NCBI GenBank assembly: GCA_032229885.1
Contig: JAVYAJ010000429.1
Span: 1 to 27,424, forward strand
Length of the DNA stretch: 27,424 bases
Direction: 5' to 3'
DNA from: Anammoximicrobium sp032229885
GTDB lineage: Bacteria; Planctomycetota; Planctomycetia; Pirellulales; Pirellulaceae
The notes under the pieces are model-generated. The model worked only from the letters and a program-made list of their open reading frames with translations, was not told where the DNA came from and did not search any database. The number at the start of each line of letters is the position of its first letter. Positions within the stretch are counted from its first letter, which is position 1. This document shows positions 6,554 through 15,169 of this stretch, piece by piece. Position numbers and translations under genes: made by a program.

Positions 6554-8548
6554 TCACGCGCCGAGGACGACCCGCAGGCGCGCCTCGAGGGCCCCCTTCA
6601 GCGCAGCGGGATCCGTCTGGTCCAATCGATGCAACACGGACATCCATCGTTGGGAAAAATTTTGGTCTCGCGGCATGGGACGCAGGTGAAACAGGCGCTG
6701 GTAAGCCCGCCGGTTTCCGCGATATTCGGCTTGGATCGCCGCAAAGCGGTCGATCAGCGCTTCGACGTAGGTCGCGGCGAACACAGCCGGATCCGGGAGA
6801 TGGGCGATTCGGTTCGCAACAGGCTTGGCGTAGGCCGCGGCAAAACGGCACAAAGGCACGTGGAAGTGCCAGAACGATCCGGTATGGTGCATGACGACCA
6901 GGCCGGTGGGCAGGTCGTCGCCTCCGATCACGATCTCGTCGCCGTCGTCAAAGAAGATGATCAGATCCTCGTCCCGAACTTCCTCCGCCTTGCCATCGCC
7001 ACGGCCGACGACCAGGTTGTGAGCCGCCGCTTGGCCCAGCAATTCGGCCAGACGTTTGGCGTAAGCCGGCCGACACAGCCGATCCCGGGAAATCCGGTCG
7101 CTGGCGACCCCGTCGACATAGTCTCTTTCGAAGTAGGGCGTCCAGATGGGCATGTCGTGGAATTCGGCGCGTTTGCCCTGATATCGCTCGCTGATCTTGC
7201 CGACCCGCACAGGGCCGAACAGCTTCATGCCCAGCCGTCGGCAGCCCAGATAGCGATCCTGCGTATACTCCGTATACTCTTCGGTCTCGAACATCGCCTG
7301 GTCCGGCGCGACGCCGTGATCCAAGCGATAGGTCATGTCCCATTTCTGCATCCGCACCATGTGAAGCCGTTTGCGATCTTCGCTGGCGCGTTTCATCAGA
7401 ACCAGGTAGACATCGCGACGCCCACGTTCGGCGCGGCCGGCGCGGGACAGCGACTCGTTGATCCAGCCCGCGTTGATGTACTCCAGATCGCCATAGTCGC
7501 GAACAAAGTTGAAGATGAGCGCCCGTCCGCGGCGATTCTCCGGCGGCTCGTCGCCGGCCGCGCTATCGAAGCTCTCCTCGTCCACGATCGGGTCGTAGAT
7601 CAAATGGCCGTCGCGCAGCCGACCGCCCGGCAGCCATTTAACGTGTTTGCGGAACTCGGGAGCCAAGCGGAGCCGACCGTGAGGATCGACTACATACTCT
7701 TCTTGTGGATAAAGGGCGTCGTACATCGCATGAACCCAGTCGGGGTTCTCCAGGTCGTCCGACCGATACCGCAATGCAACGCCTTGCTCGAACAGTTCGC
7801 ACAACTGCTGGTGCGAGTTTCGCAAAGCCTGCTCGTCGTCGGCGGGGAAATGGGCTGCGCAAAACGCGGTCCGGAGTTTCGTTCCGAGCAGAAAAAAATC
7901 CGCCTCCAGCTCGCCGCGGCTGTTGTATCGCGCACAATGCTCTTGGATCTCAACCAAGTGCTGGTGCAGCTCGGCTGGCCCCAGTTCGATCAGTCCTCGC
8001 AGCCCTTTCAGCGTCAGAAAACGGGTTCCGGTCTTCGGGCTGTAATAGTAGATGGGGCGGCCTCGAAGCTTCATGCGAGAATTGCGGATGCATTCTTTCA
8101 TCTCGGCGGTTGTGACGGCGTCGGCCGCGATTCGCCACAACTCGCCGCGCTCGGTCAAGGTGGTGAAGATCGTGTCGTTGGACGCCAGTTGAAAGCGGAT
8201 GTGGGCTTTGGGGACAATCGCCTGCAACAGCTCGTCCGCCGACAGCGCGCGGTCGATCTGCTCGGCATCCGGGCGAATCAGCACGAGGTCGGGTTGGATG
8301 ATCAGGTCCACGCCGATCTGCCAAATGGCTGTTCGCTCGCTGGCGGTCAGCGGGCTGAGGCCGGCGGCTCGACGCTGCGCGTCCAGATGATCGCAGTACA
8401 CCTCGCGATGCCTGAAATGGGTCGACCCTTCGGTGACCAGCGTCGCCGTATCGCTACGCTCGGTGTCGATGAATATCGTGGCGACCTGGGGCTCGAACCC
8501 GCGGCCGGACTTGGCCCGTAGCGAGGGCCCTAGGTGGTGCATAGGCAT
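6554..8548 (-). CDS. 664-residue protein of unknown family
   Basis: I do not recognise this protein. The ATG at 8548 is chosen for the GGAG site 7 bases upstream; an in-frame extension to 8719 has no protein-like features. There is no signal peptide or membrane helix, so it is cytoplasmic. It is uniformly protein-like, acidic and aromatic-rich throughout. Residues 1-300 are a mixed alpha/beta region (VATIFIDTE at 22-30, VDLIIQPDLVLIRPD at 80-94). About 316-345 looks like an acidic linker. The C-terminal half (345-664) carries the most striking motifs: INAGWINESL (358-367), DVYLVLMKR (379-387), HMVRMQKWD (396-404), PYFERDYVDG (471-480), AAAHNLVVGRGD (507-518), LIIFFDDGDEIV (529-540) and VMHHTGSF (552-559). 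The order Lys in a strand, His-Asn, then strand-Asp-Asp recalls atypical kinase folds, but this is only a resemblance. An N-terminal nuclease-like or regulatory role is equally open. Confidence 0.82.
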   Translation of the reverse strand: MPMHHLGPSLRAKSGRGFEPQVATIFIDTERSDTATLVTEGSTHFRHREVYCDHLDAQRRAAGLSPLTASERTAIWQIGVDLIIQPDLVLIRPDAEQIDRALSADELLQAIVPKAHIRFQLASNDTIFTTLTERGELWRIAADAVTTAEMKECIRNSRMKLRGRPIYYYSPKTGTRFLTLKGLRGLIELGPAELHQHLVEIQEHCARYNSRGELEADFFLLGTKLRTAFCAAHFPADDEQALRNSHQQLCELFEQGVALRYRSDDLENPDWVHAMYDALYPQEEYVVDPHGRLRLAPEFRKHVKWLPGGRLRDGHLIYDPIVDEESFDSAAGDEPPENRRGRALIFNFVRDYGDLEYINAGWINESLSRAGRAERGRRDVYLVLMKRASEDRKRLHMVRMQKWDMTYRLDHGVAPDQAMFETEEYTEYTQDRYLGCRRLGMKLFGPVRVGKISERYQGKRAEFHDMPIWTPYFERDYVDGVASDRISRDRLCRPAYAKRLAELLGQAAAHNLVVGRGDGKAEEVRDEDLIIFFDDGDEIVIGGDDLPTGLVVMHHTGSFWHFHVPLCRFAAAYAKPVANRIAHLPDPAVFAATYVEALIDRFAAIQAEYRGNRRAYQRLFHLRPMPRDQNFSQRWMSVLHRLDQTDPAALKGALEARLRVVLGA

Positions 8549-8943
8549 CACGATTCTCCAGTTCACTCTTTCCAGCTCTGCGATCCTCGACGCTTTCGGC
8601 GGCGGGCTCGACCGACGAGCTTCGCGTCCCGGGACATGCCTGGCCCGCGCACAAACGCTCGCGGATTGTCCCACGGGCTGCGCGACCCGTGTGTTCGAGC
8701 AATCTTCTTCTCGAACCAAATAATCGGGTAAGCGTTGTCAGGAGGGCAAGATGCGTTGGGAACTCGCGGCGGTCCGCGGGCGACGGCGTGTTGGCGCGTT
8801 GTTCAGGGTTTGATGTTTGGCGGGACGCGACGCGCAGCCTGCATGGCTCGGAGCGCTGCGCGCCGCCGGCCACGGCCAGACCGGCGGACCGCTTCCCACG
8901 ACACGCGTCATCCTTCGCGCGGTTCGCAAGGGCGCGGCGCCGG

Positions 8944-8959
8944 GCAGGCTTCAGCCTGC
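8944..8959. repeat. REP-like palindrome
   Basis: GCAGGCT and AGCCTGC form a 7-bp palindrome around two central bases. It sits in the middle of the 692-base spacer, away from any gene end, which suits a dispersed repeat better than a terminator. Family membership needs the rest of the genome. Confidence 0.4.
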
Positions 8960-9176
8960 TCTTGTCACACTGGCCGTGGCGTGGGGCCGGCGATGCTGGC
9001 CCGCGCGCGTCATCCGTTCATTTTACACGAGTCCATCGGTCGTCTGCCACGGCTGATCGCAGTTTCCATTCTGGGGCGCCATGCGACGTCCCGTGGGCTC
9101 CTGCCGTGCATCGCCGATCGTGCGCCGCGCGGCCGACGGACCCGCTGGTCATCTACAGATGGTCGCCGCGACCGAC

Positions 9177-9182
9177 TATAAT
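9177..9182 (+). promoter_or_regulatory. probable sigma-70-type -10 box for the isomerase gene
   Basis: A perfect TATAAT lies 58 bases before the ATG at 9241, which would give a leader of about 50 bases. The best -35 match is TCTACA at 9152-9157, sharing four of six positions with the consensus at a wide 19-base spacing, so the -35 is weak. In such a GC-rich context a perfect -10 is informative, but activity is inferred. Confidence 0.45.
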
Positions 9183-9240
9183 CCTATGCTTGTGCCCGAC
9201 CAGCGGCTAACACCAAGTTCCATCTCCGGGAGGCAAAACG

Positions 9241-10206
9241 ATGACGATTCAGATTCGACGACGCGATTTCATGGCGGCTTCGGCCGCGGCTGGCGCGAGC
9301 CTGTTGGTTGGCGGCCGGGCGTCGGCGGCGCCTTTCCAAACGACGCTCAAGAAAGCGTTGATCGGCAAGCCCGAAGAAGCGACCCTGCGGGCCTGGAAGG
9401 CAGCCGGATTCGAGGGGATCGAATCCAACGTCTGGAACATCTCGCAGTCCGCGGCCGAGGAAGCGCGCAAGATAGCCGAAGGCCTGGGGATGCCGATCCA
9501 CTCGGTGCTGTTCGGCTGGGCCAACTTCAACAACCCGGACGCGGATCGCGTCGCCGCGGATATCGCCAACGTCGAGACGGCGCTAAAGGCCTGTGCCGGC
9601 TACGGCAGCAGCGCGCTGTTGCTGGTGCCCTGTCGCGTGGGCGGCATGGCGATGCCCGAAGCGTGGGAGTTCGACATCGAGTTCGACGAAAAGACCGGGC
9701 ACGTCACGCGAGTCGCCGCGGGCGACAACGAGCGCTACCAACAGTACATCGAAGCGCAGAACCACGCCACGGACGCCTCGCGAGCGGCCGTGCAAAAACT
9801 GATCCCCGTTGCGGAAAAGTGCGGCGTGGTCATCGCCTTGGAAAACGTCTGGAACAATCTGTGGGTCAAGCCGGCCCTGTTCGCGAACTTCATCCGCTCG
9901 TTCGATTCGCCTTGGGTGCAGTGCTACTTCGACATCGGCAACCACGTCAAGTACGCGTTGCCCGAGGAATGGATTCGCACGCTGGGCAAGTTGATCGTCA
10001 AATGTCACGTGAAGGATTTTCAACTGAATCCCGACGGGCACGGCGGCAAGTTCGTCGACATTCGCGACGGCAGCATCGACTGGCCGTTGGTTCGGACGGA
10101 ACTGGACAAGATCGGCTACAGCGACTGGATGACGATCGAAGGCAGCGGCGGGTTGTCGTTGGACGAGCGCAATCGCCGTCTGGACCTGATCGTGGCGGGC
10201 AAATGA
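9241..10206 (+). CDS. Tat-exported sugar phosphate isomerase/epimerase-like TIM-barrel protein
   Basis: This 321-residue protein belongs to the AP-endonuclease-2/xylose-isomerase-like TIM-barrel family (IolE/hydroxypyruvate isomerase type), whose members isomerise or epimerise sugars with a divalent metal. It starts at the ATG preceded by GGGAGG (9228-9233). A twin-arginine signal is at the N-terminus (RRRDFMAAS, residues 6-14). Likely metal ligands sit in ALENVW (Glu201), YFDIGNH (Asp231), KCHVKDF (His256) and TIEGSG (Glu300), the expected order and spacing for the family. The export signal places a normally cytoplasmic-type fold outside the membrane, as for the two oxidoreductases in this window. 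The promoter lies directly upstream and a strong hairpin follows the stop, so it is probably transcribed alone. Substrate unknown. Confidence 0.92.
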   Translation: MTIQIRRRDFMAASAAAGASLLVGGRASAAPFQTTLKKALIGKPEEATLRAWKAAGFEGIESNVWNISQSAAEEARKIAEGLGMPIHSVLFGWANFNNPDADRVAADIANVETALKACAGYGSSALLLVPCRVGGMAMPEAWEFDIEFDEKTGHVTRVAAGDNERYQQYIEAQNHATDASRAAVQKLIPVAEKCGVVIALENVWNNLWVKPALFANFIRSFDSPWVQCYFDIGNHVKYALPEEWIRTLGKLIVKCHVKDFQLNPDGHGGKFVDIRDGSIDWPLVRTELDKIGYSDWMTIEGSGGLSLDERNRRLDLIVAGK

Positions 10207-10236
10207 CGCCAGCGCTGACGCCGGCTCGGATGCTAG

Positions 10237-10271
10237 CGGCCAGCGTCGGTCGGTCGAGACCGCGCTGGCCG
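10237..10271. terminator. strong stem-loop after the isomerase gene
   Basis: CGGCCAGCG (10237-10245) pairs with CGCTGGCCG (10263-10271). After a single-base bulge, CGGTC (10247-10251) pairs with GACCG (10258-10262) around a 6-base loop, giving 14 bp. It begins 31 bases after the stop at 10206 and ends 50 bases before the next start. There is no T-tract. It suggests that the isomerase and the helicase genes are separate transcripts. Confidence 0.5.
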
Positions 10272-10321
10272 GCGCACATCGTGCTAAAGTCGCCCTCGCC
10301 GGTCGCCCGATTCAACACAAG

Positions 10322-12160
10322 ATGAATGCGACCGCGAACGCGACCCCGCTCGAGGCAAGCCGGATCCGGGACCAAGACAGCTTGGCGCCGCGTCCGGCGG
10401 TGCAATCCTTCGATCTCAACGTCCCGGTGACGCCGTTTCAATTGGGATGGAACGCCGCCCTGAGCCGCCCGCCGAAGATCGTCGTGGATAGCGTCGCGTT
10501 CGACGCCGTGCGGCCGCGAGTGCTATCCGTCCAGTTTCGCCGCATACCCGTCAAGACGTTCAGCTACACCTTTCCCGAAGCGCCTGCGTGGGCTGCGGCA
10601 TCGCGCGCCGCCGAACCGCCCGCGGCGCCAGCGGAACCCGCCGCCGTAGATCAGCCCGAGCACGCGGACGCGGCGAATCCGGCGGACGCGTCACCGGCGA
10701 ACCCCACGCGCATCGCCCCGCCCCGAGACGTGATCAAGCTACAGGATCGGCTGTACTATGTGTTGCAGCCGTCGCTCGAATCGATCATGTCGGCCAGCTC
10801 GCTCGAGTTTCCCTTCGAGCCGTTCGCCTACCAGATGCAGGGCATCGCCTTCCTGTATCCGCGCTATACGGCAATCCTGGCCGACGAGATGGGGCTGGGC
10901 AAGACCATGCAGGCAATCAGCACGATCCGGCTGCTGCTGTACGCCGGCGAGCTTCGCAACGTGCTGTTGGTCTGCCCCAAACCCCTGGTCACGAACTGGC
11001 GTCGCGAATTCCAGTTGTGGGCGCCCGAGATCCCGCTGGGGATCATCGAAGGCGATCGCGCCCGCCGCGAGTGGCAGTGGCGCCAGACGCAGACCCCGGT
11101 CAAGATCGCCAACTACGAGCTGTTGATGCGCGACCGCGAAGCGATCGTCGCCCCGGAACTGCACTTCGATCTGGTCGTGTTGGACGAAGCGCAGCGGATC
11201 AAGAATCGGTCCAGCACGACAAGCCAGGTGGTCCGCGCCATCTCGCGATCACGGAACTGGGCCCTGACCGGCACGCCCATCGAGAACAGTTCCGAAGATC
11301 TGGTGGGGATCTTCGACTTTTTGTCGCACGGCTACCTGTCGACCGATATGAAGCCGCGCCAATTGGCCACGGCGACCCGCGACCACATCCTGCGCCGCAC
11401 CAAAGACATGGTTCTGAACGACATGCCTCCAAAGCTGTTCCGCGACGCCGAACTCGACCTGACGCCCGAGCAATGGTCCACGTATCAGGCGGCGGAAGAG
11501 GAAGGCGTGCTGCGACTGGAAGGCATGGGCGAGGAGATCACGATCCAGCACGTGTTCGAGTTGGTTTTGCGGCTAAAACAGATCTGCAACTTCGACCCGG
11601 TCACCGGCGCCAGCAGCAAGCTGGAACGGCTCGAGGCGGATCTCGAAGAAGTCGCGGCCAGCGGACAGAAGGCCATCATCTTCAGCCAGTGGGTTCGCTG
11701 TTTGGATCGGCTCAAGGAGCGGTTGGCCCGCTTTGGGACGCTCGAGTACCACGGGCGGATCCCGTCCAAGCAACGAGACGGCGTGCTCGACCAGTTCCGC
11801 AACGATCCGGATAAGCACGTGATCCTGATGAGCTACGGCGCAGGCAGCGTCGGGCTGAACTTGCAGTTCTGCCGCTACGTGTTTCTGTTCGATCGCTGGT
11901 GGAATCCGGCGATCGAGGACCAGGCCATCAACCGCGCCCACCGGATCGGCGCCGCTGGCTCGGTGACCGTCACCCGCATGTTGACGCTCGGGACGATCGA
12001 AGAGCGGATCAACCAGGTGCTGGAAGAGAAGCGGGCTTTGTTCGAGCAGATCTTTTCACAGCACGAAGGCCCGCGGCAAAGCGCGGGATTGACCCAGGAC
12101 GAGATCTTCGGCCTGTTCCGGCTGCGTACGCCCAAGGGCCCGCTGCGCGTCGCGGGCTGA
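10322..12160 (+). CDS. SNF2-family (Swi2/Snf2) DEAD/DEAH-like ATPase
   Basis: This 612-residue protein carries a complete SNF2 ATPase core, a motor that translocates on double-stranded DNA and remodels protein-DNA complexes. Residues 1-90 are a non-conserved domain, followed by an Ala/Pro-rich linker (about 95-135). The core then shows motif I LADEMGLGKT (186-195), motif II DEAQ (288-291), motif III LTGTPIEN (315-322), motif IV IIFSQW (452-457), motif V YGAGSVGLNL (505-514) and motif VI QAINRAHRIG (534-543). All key residues are present, so it should be active. A Leu-rich segment at 410-423 matches the conserved region before the C-terminal RecA lobe. The start has no strong ribosome site, so the N-terminus is less certain. 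It is a stand-alone gene among sugar genes and differs in layout from the larger SNF2 protein at 23550-26300. No nuclease or methylase partner lies beside it. Confidence 0.93.
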   Translation: MNATANATPLEASRIRDQDSLAPRPAVQSFDLNVPVTPFQLGWNAALSRPPKIVVDSVAFDAVRPRVLSVQFRRIPVKTFSYTFPEAPAWAAASRAAEPPAAPAEPAAVDQPEHADAANPADASPANPTRIAPPRDVIKLQDRLYYVLQPSLESIMSASSLEFPFEPFAYQMQGIAFLYPRYTAILADEMGLGKTMQAISTIRLLLYAGELRNVLLVCPKPLVTNWRREFQLWAPEIPLGIIEGDRARREWQWRQTQTPVKIANYELLMRDREAIVAPELHFDLVVLDEAQRIKNRSSTTSQVVRAISRSRNWALTGTPIENSSEDLVGIFDFLSHGYLSTDMKPRQLATATRDHILRRTKDMVLNDMPPKLFRDAELDLTPEQWSTYQAAEEEGVLRLEGMGEEITIQHVFELVLRLKQICNFDPVTGASSKLERLEADLEEVAASGQKAIIFSQWVRCLDRLKERLARFGTLEYHGRIPSKQRDGVLDQFRNDPDKHVILMSYGAGSVGLNLQFCRYVFLFDRWWNPAIEDQAINRAHRIGAAGSVTVTRMLTLGTIEERINQVLEEKRALFEQIFSQHEGPRQSAGLTQDEIFGLFRLRTPKGPLRVAG

Positions 12161-12192
12161 GCGGCGGCGGATCGTCAGCGCAGCGCGCCTGG

Positions 12193-12213
12193 GCGCCGCC
12201 GATCAGGCGGCGC
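12193..12213. terminator. shared stem-loop between convergent genes
   Basis: GCGCCGCC and GGCGGCGC form a perfect 8-bp stem with a 5-base loop (GATCA), placed between the converging ends of the SNF2 gene (12160) and the sialidase gene (12238). It is well placed to act in both directions, though neither side has a T-tract. Confidence 0.5.
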
Positions 12214-12237
12214 GTCGCCTGCGCGCCCAACGGCCGG

Positions 12238-13347
12238 CTATGGGGCGGGCGATTCCAGAAAATCCAGGCTCACGCGCGTGAACGTGATGAAGCGATAGTC
12301 GCCTCGCTCCCAGAGCACGCCCATCGCTCCGTCCGGCAGCCGCGCAAGGTCCGAGTACGCTGCCGGCTCGTCAGCGATCACCCGTTCGTGGTCGAACGTC
12401 TGCCCTTCGTCGTAACTCAGCCGAGCCACCAGCGTCCGGCGGCCGGGCCCTCGGGGGCCAGTCCACAGGATCCGATCGCGATCGTCGCCGGCGGACTTCA
12501 GCGTCAGCCGCTCGATCGCGCAGGCTACGGGCGTCACGGTCACGCCGGGCCGCGGCTCGGACCACGTCTGGCCGCCATCGTCGCTCGTCGCCATCATGCG
12601 GCGCGGACCCTCGCTCTGCCGAATGTCCAGCAACAGGCGGCCGTCGGCCAGTTGGACGAGCTGATCCTCGTTGCCCCCCACGCTGCCCGGCACGGGCGCG
12701 CTGCGGCGCCACGTAGCGCCGTGATCGTCGCTGAAGATCGTCAGCGCGCCATAGGGTTTCGCTTTCCATACCGGAGCGATCAAACGCCCGCTGGCCGTCT
12801 GAATCGCTCCGCCCGGGCCGACCACACTAGCCTGCCAGGTGGGATCGTCCCAATCGCGAGCCACCTTGGTCAAATCGAGCGGCTCGGACCATGTCCGCCC
12901 GTTGTCCGCGCTGTGGCGAGCCAGCGTCTGCATGTCGTCGGTGCCGGCTCGCGAGGTGGCCGTGCTCCGCTCGGGCTTGGAACGAAGGTATAGAACCCAT
13001 ACCCGCCCGGTCGTTCGATCGACCACGGTGGCCGGGTTGGCCGCGGACCAAAGCTCGCCGGGATCTTCGATGATCTCCATTGCCGACCAGGTCTTCCCGC
13101 CATCGGTGCTGCGCTTCAACACCAGATCGATGTCCTGTTTGCCGTAGCCCGGGTCGTTCCCGCCATATTTACGGGCCTCGGCAAAGGCCAACAGCGTACC
13201 GTCCGGAGCGGTTTCGATCGCCGGAATCCGGTACATCTTGTAGCCATCTTCGCCCGACGTATACACGTTCACATGTTCGAGCGGCGGCGCGGCCAACGCC
13301 ACGGGCGCCGCCAACGTCAGTACGCCTGCGATCCACAAACTCTTCAC
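12238..13347 (-). CDS. secreted sialidase (GH33-type, BNR/Asp-box propeller)
   Basis: This 369-residue protein is an exo-alpha-sialidase-type six-bladed propeller that would release terminal sialic acids. The GTG at 13347 is chosen: a GAGGAAG site lies just upstream and the signal peptide starts at once (hydrophobic residues 4-20, cleavage after ALA near 19-20). The arginine motif YRIP is at 39-42 (Arg40), and a second expected Arg lies in AFAEAR (Arg59). Five Asp boxes are visible: STDGGKTW (80), SADNGRTW (146), SDDHGATW (206), SDDGGQTW (255) and the variant SYDEGQTF (311). Glu227 in GNEDQ and Tyr331 in AYSDL fit the catalytic Glu/Tyr pair. Some planctomycete BNR proteins with this layout may act on other sugars. 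It is convergent with the SNF2 gene and divergent from the esterase gene. Confidence 0.9.
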   Translation of the reverse strand: MKSLWIAGVLTLAAPVALAAPPLEHVNVYTSGEDGYKMYRIPAIETAPDGTLLAFAEARKYGGNDPGYGKQDIDLVLKRSTDGGKTWSAMEIIEDPGELWSAANPATVVDRTTGRVWVLYLRSKPERSTATSRAGTDDMQTLARHSADNGRTWSEPLDLTKVARDWDDPTWQASVVGPGGAIQTASGRLIAPVWKAKPYGALTIFSDDHGATWRRSAPVPGSVGGNEDQLVQLADGRLLLDIRQSEGPRRMMATSDDGGQTWSEPRPGVTVTPVACAIERLTLKSAGDDRDRILWTGPRGPGRRTLVARLSYDEGQTFDHERVIADEPAAYSDLARLPDGAMGVLWERGDYRFITFTRVSLDFLESPAP

Positions 13348-13819
13348 GGCAACTTCCTCGAAGAAGAAATCGGCCCGGCCGGTGCACAGGCTGCCGGCGT
13401 GGGCACAGGCTCGTTGGACACCCCTCGTTGCACGATTCACCCATCCTACGCACCCGCCCGCGTTGTGCAATCGCCCGTCTGGCCAACCCTAAAATTCAGA
13501 CGCTGGCGCGGTCGCAACCAAGGCACGTCCCGAGAGTGGACGCGGCCTCCGGCTGTGTAGCAATTGCTGTCAAGGCGGTATTTCCTCGACTCGCTGCGTT
13601 CCGCGCGACAATCTCCGATGCGGCGTCGAAGCCGTGCCCGAGATCGCTTTTGGCTTGTCACGGTTGTCGTCCGCGGTTCCAGCCCATATCATGCGCGCAG
13701 CGCTCGTGTGATCGAGCCGTCGGCCCGCGCGTATTTTGCGATTCGAAACTCGGGCCGCGTCGAACGTTGGATCTGAATCCGGTGGCGGTCGGAGGCCGCT
13801 TTGAGAGGGAGGACGCGTT
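13348..13819. other. gene-free divergent spacer
   Basis: This 472-base spacer lies between the divergent sialidase and esterase genes and should hold both promoters; none is convincing by eye. Open frames here are short, Arg/Pro-rich and unsupported. The esterase ribosome site (GAGGGAGGA) lies at its right end. Confidence 0.5.
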
Positions 13820-15169
13820 ATGCTACGCCGTCGCACGGTTGGGTTGCTCTGGGGTCTGTGGCTGATCCTGTCGTCGTGCCTGCTGGCTGCCGAATCCGGC
13901 TACCAGTTGTCGGTCGCAACCGATCCACCGGACGCGCTTTACGCGGTCGGCCAGCCCGCGCGGTTTGTCGTCACGGTGAAGCATGATGGTCAGCCGACAT
14001 CCGCTGGCCAACTGACCTGCATCATCGACAAGGACGGGATGCCGCCCGTCACCGAGCACACGTTGACGTTGACCGACGGCGTGGCGACGGTCGAACGCGC
14101 GCTGGACGAGCCCGGCTTTCTTCGCTGCCGCGTGACGTACATCGATCCAAACAAGCAGCGTCTGACGGCGATCGCCGGGGCGGGGTTCGATCCGCTCCGC
14201 ATTCCGCCGAGTCTTCCCGTGCCGGAGGATTTCGACGCTTTTTGGACGCAACAGAAGGCCCGTCTGGCGTCTGTCCAGATGACGACGCGGCTGACGCCCG
14301 TCAAGTCGCCCGCGGCGGGCGTCGAATGCTTCGACACCGAGGTGGCCTGCGTCCCGCCGCGCCCGGTGTCCGGCTACTTTGCCCGCCCGATCGATGCCCA
14401 GCCCGCCAGCCTGCCCGCGATTCTGCTGGTTCACGGCGCCGGCGTGCGGAGTTCCAACTTGGGCGGCGCCGCGAGCGCGGCCGCGCGCTTCCACGCCCTG
14501 GCGATGGACATCAATGCCCACGGCATCGTCAATGGCCAGCCCGACGCGTTCTATCAGGAGCTGGCCGCCGGCGAACTGCGCGATTATCGCACCGCCAATC
14601 GTGAGGATCGCGAACAATGCTATTTCCTCGGCATGTTCCTTCGCCTGACGCGAGCCATCGAGTTTCTGACCAGCCAGCCACAGTGGGACGGCCGCGTGTT
14701 GGTCGTTCGAGGCTCGAGCCAAGGCGGCGGGCAGGCCATCGCCGCGGCCGGCCTCGATCCGCGCGTCACGTTGATCTCGGCGGGCGTCCCCGCCATCTGC
14801 GACCATAGCGGCAAGGTCGTGGGGCGCATCAACGGCTGGCCAAAACTGGCGCCCGACGTCGATGGTCAGGCGGATCCCAAAATCCTGCAAGTCGCCCGGT
14901 ACTTCGATGGAATGAACTTCGCGACGCGGGCCAAGGCCGAGGCGATCTTCAGCGTCGGGTTCATCGACGGCACGTGCCCGCCGAGCAGTGTCTACGCCGC
15001 GTACAACAACCTGCCGGGCAAAAAGCAGATCGTCATCGAACCGTTGATGGGACATGCCAGCTCGCCGCGATTCGAACAGGCCACCGAGGCGGCGATCCGA
15101 GCGCACTTGTCGGCCATGAAGGAATCCTCAGAAGTAAGACCGCTGCGCGCCGCGTCGGCGGATGAGTGA
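13820..15169 (+). CDS. exported acetyl-xylan-esterase-like alpha/beta hydrolase
   Basis: This 449-residue protein resembles the acetyl xylan esterase / cephalosporin-C deacetylase family, which removes acetyl groups from polysaccharides or oligosaccharides. The start follows GAGAGGGAGGA at 13804-13812+. The N-terminus is a signal peptide; the sequence LSSC at 17-20 also fits a lipobox, so it could be a lipoprotein anchored at Cys20. Residues about 27-125 form an Ig-like beta domain. The hydrolase domain follows: LVHGAG (203-208) for the oxyanion region, the nucleophile in RGSSQGG (Ser300), the acid in FIDGTCPP (Asp383) and the His in MGHAS (His412). All three triad residues are present. The neighbouring sulfatase on the same strand suggests joint trimming of a decorated glycan, but a 295-base gap makes a shared transcript uncertain. 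Confidence 0.88.
   Translation: MLRRRTVGLLWGLWLILSSCLLAAESGYQLSVATDPPDALYAVGQPARFVVTVKHDGQPTSAGQLTCIIDKDGMPPVTEHTLTLTDGVATVERALDEPGFLRCRVTYIDPNKQRLTAIAGAGFDPLRIPPSLPVPEDFDAFWTQQKARLASVQMTTRLTPVKSPAAGVECFDTEVACVPPRPVSGYFARPIDAQPASLPAILLVHGAGVRSSNLGGAASAAARFHALAMDINAHGIVNGQPDAFYQELAAGELRDYRTANREDREQCYFLGMFLRLTRAIEFLTSQPQWDGRVLVVRGSSQGGGQAIAAAGLDPRVTLISAGVPAICDHSGKVVGRINGWPKLAPDVDGQADPKILQVARYFDGMNFATRAKAEAIFSVGFIDGTCPPSSVYAAYNNLPGKKQIVIEPLMGHASSPRFEQATEAAIRAHLSAMKESSEVRPLRAASADE

Larger units (their letters stand above)
8549..9240. other. gene-free divergent spacer
   Basis: This 692-base spacer lies between the leftward unknown gene and the rightward isomerase gene. It contains a REP-like palindrome (8944-8959) and a promoter -10 element (9177-9182). 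Open frames here are Arg/Ala/Pro-rich, lack ribosome sites and show no domain. Its length suggests accumulated repeat remnants rather than regulation alone. Confidence 0.5.

Noticed and set aside
6527..8521. Plus-strand open frame of 664 codons exactly opposite the unknown minus-strand protein
   Set aside because: It is the mirror of the minus-strand gene. The minus frame has a good ribosome site and protein-like hydrophobic/aromatic patterning; the plus frame is rich in Val, Gly, Gln and Arg in an antisense-like way.
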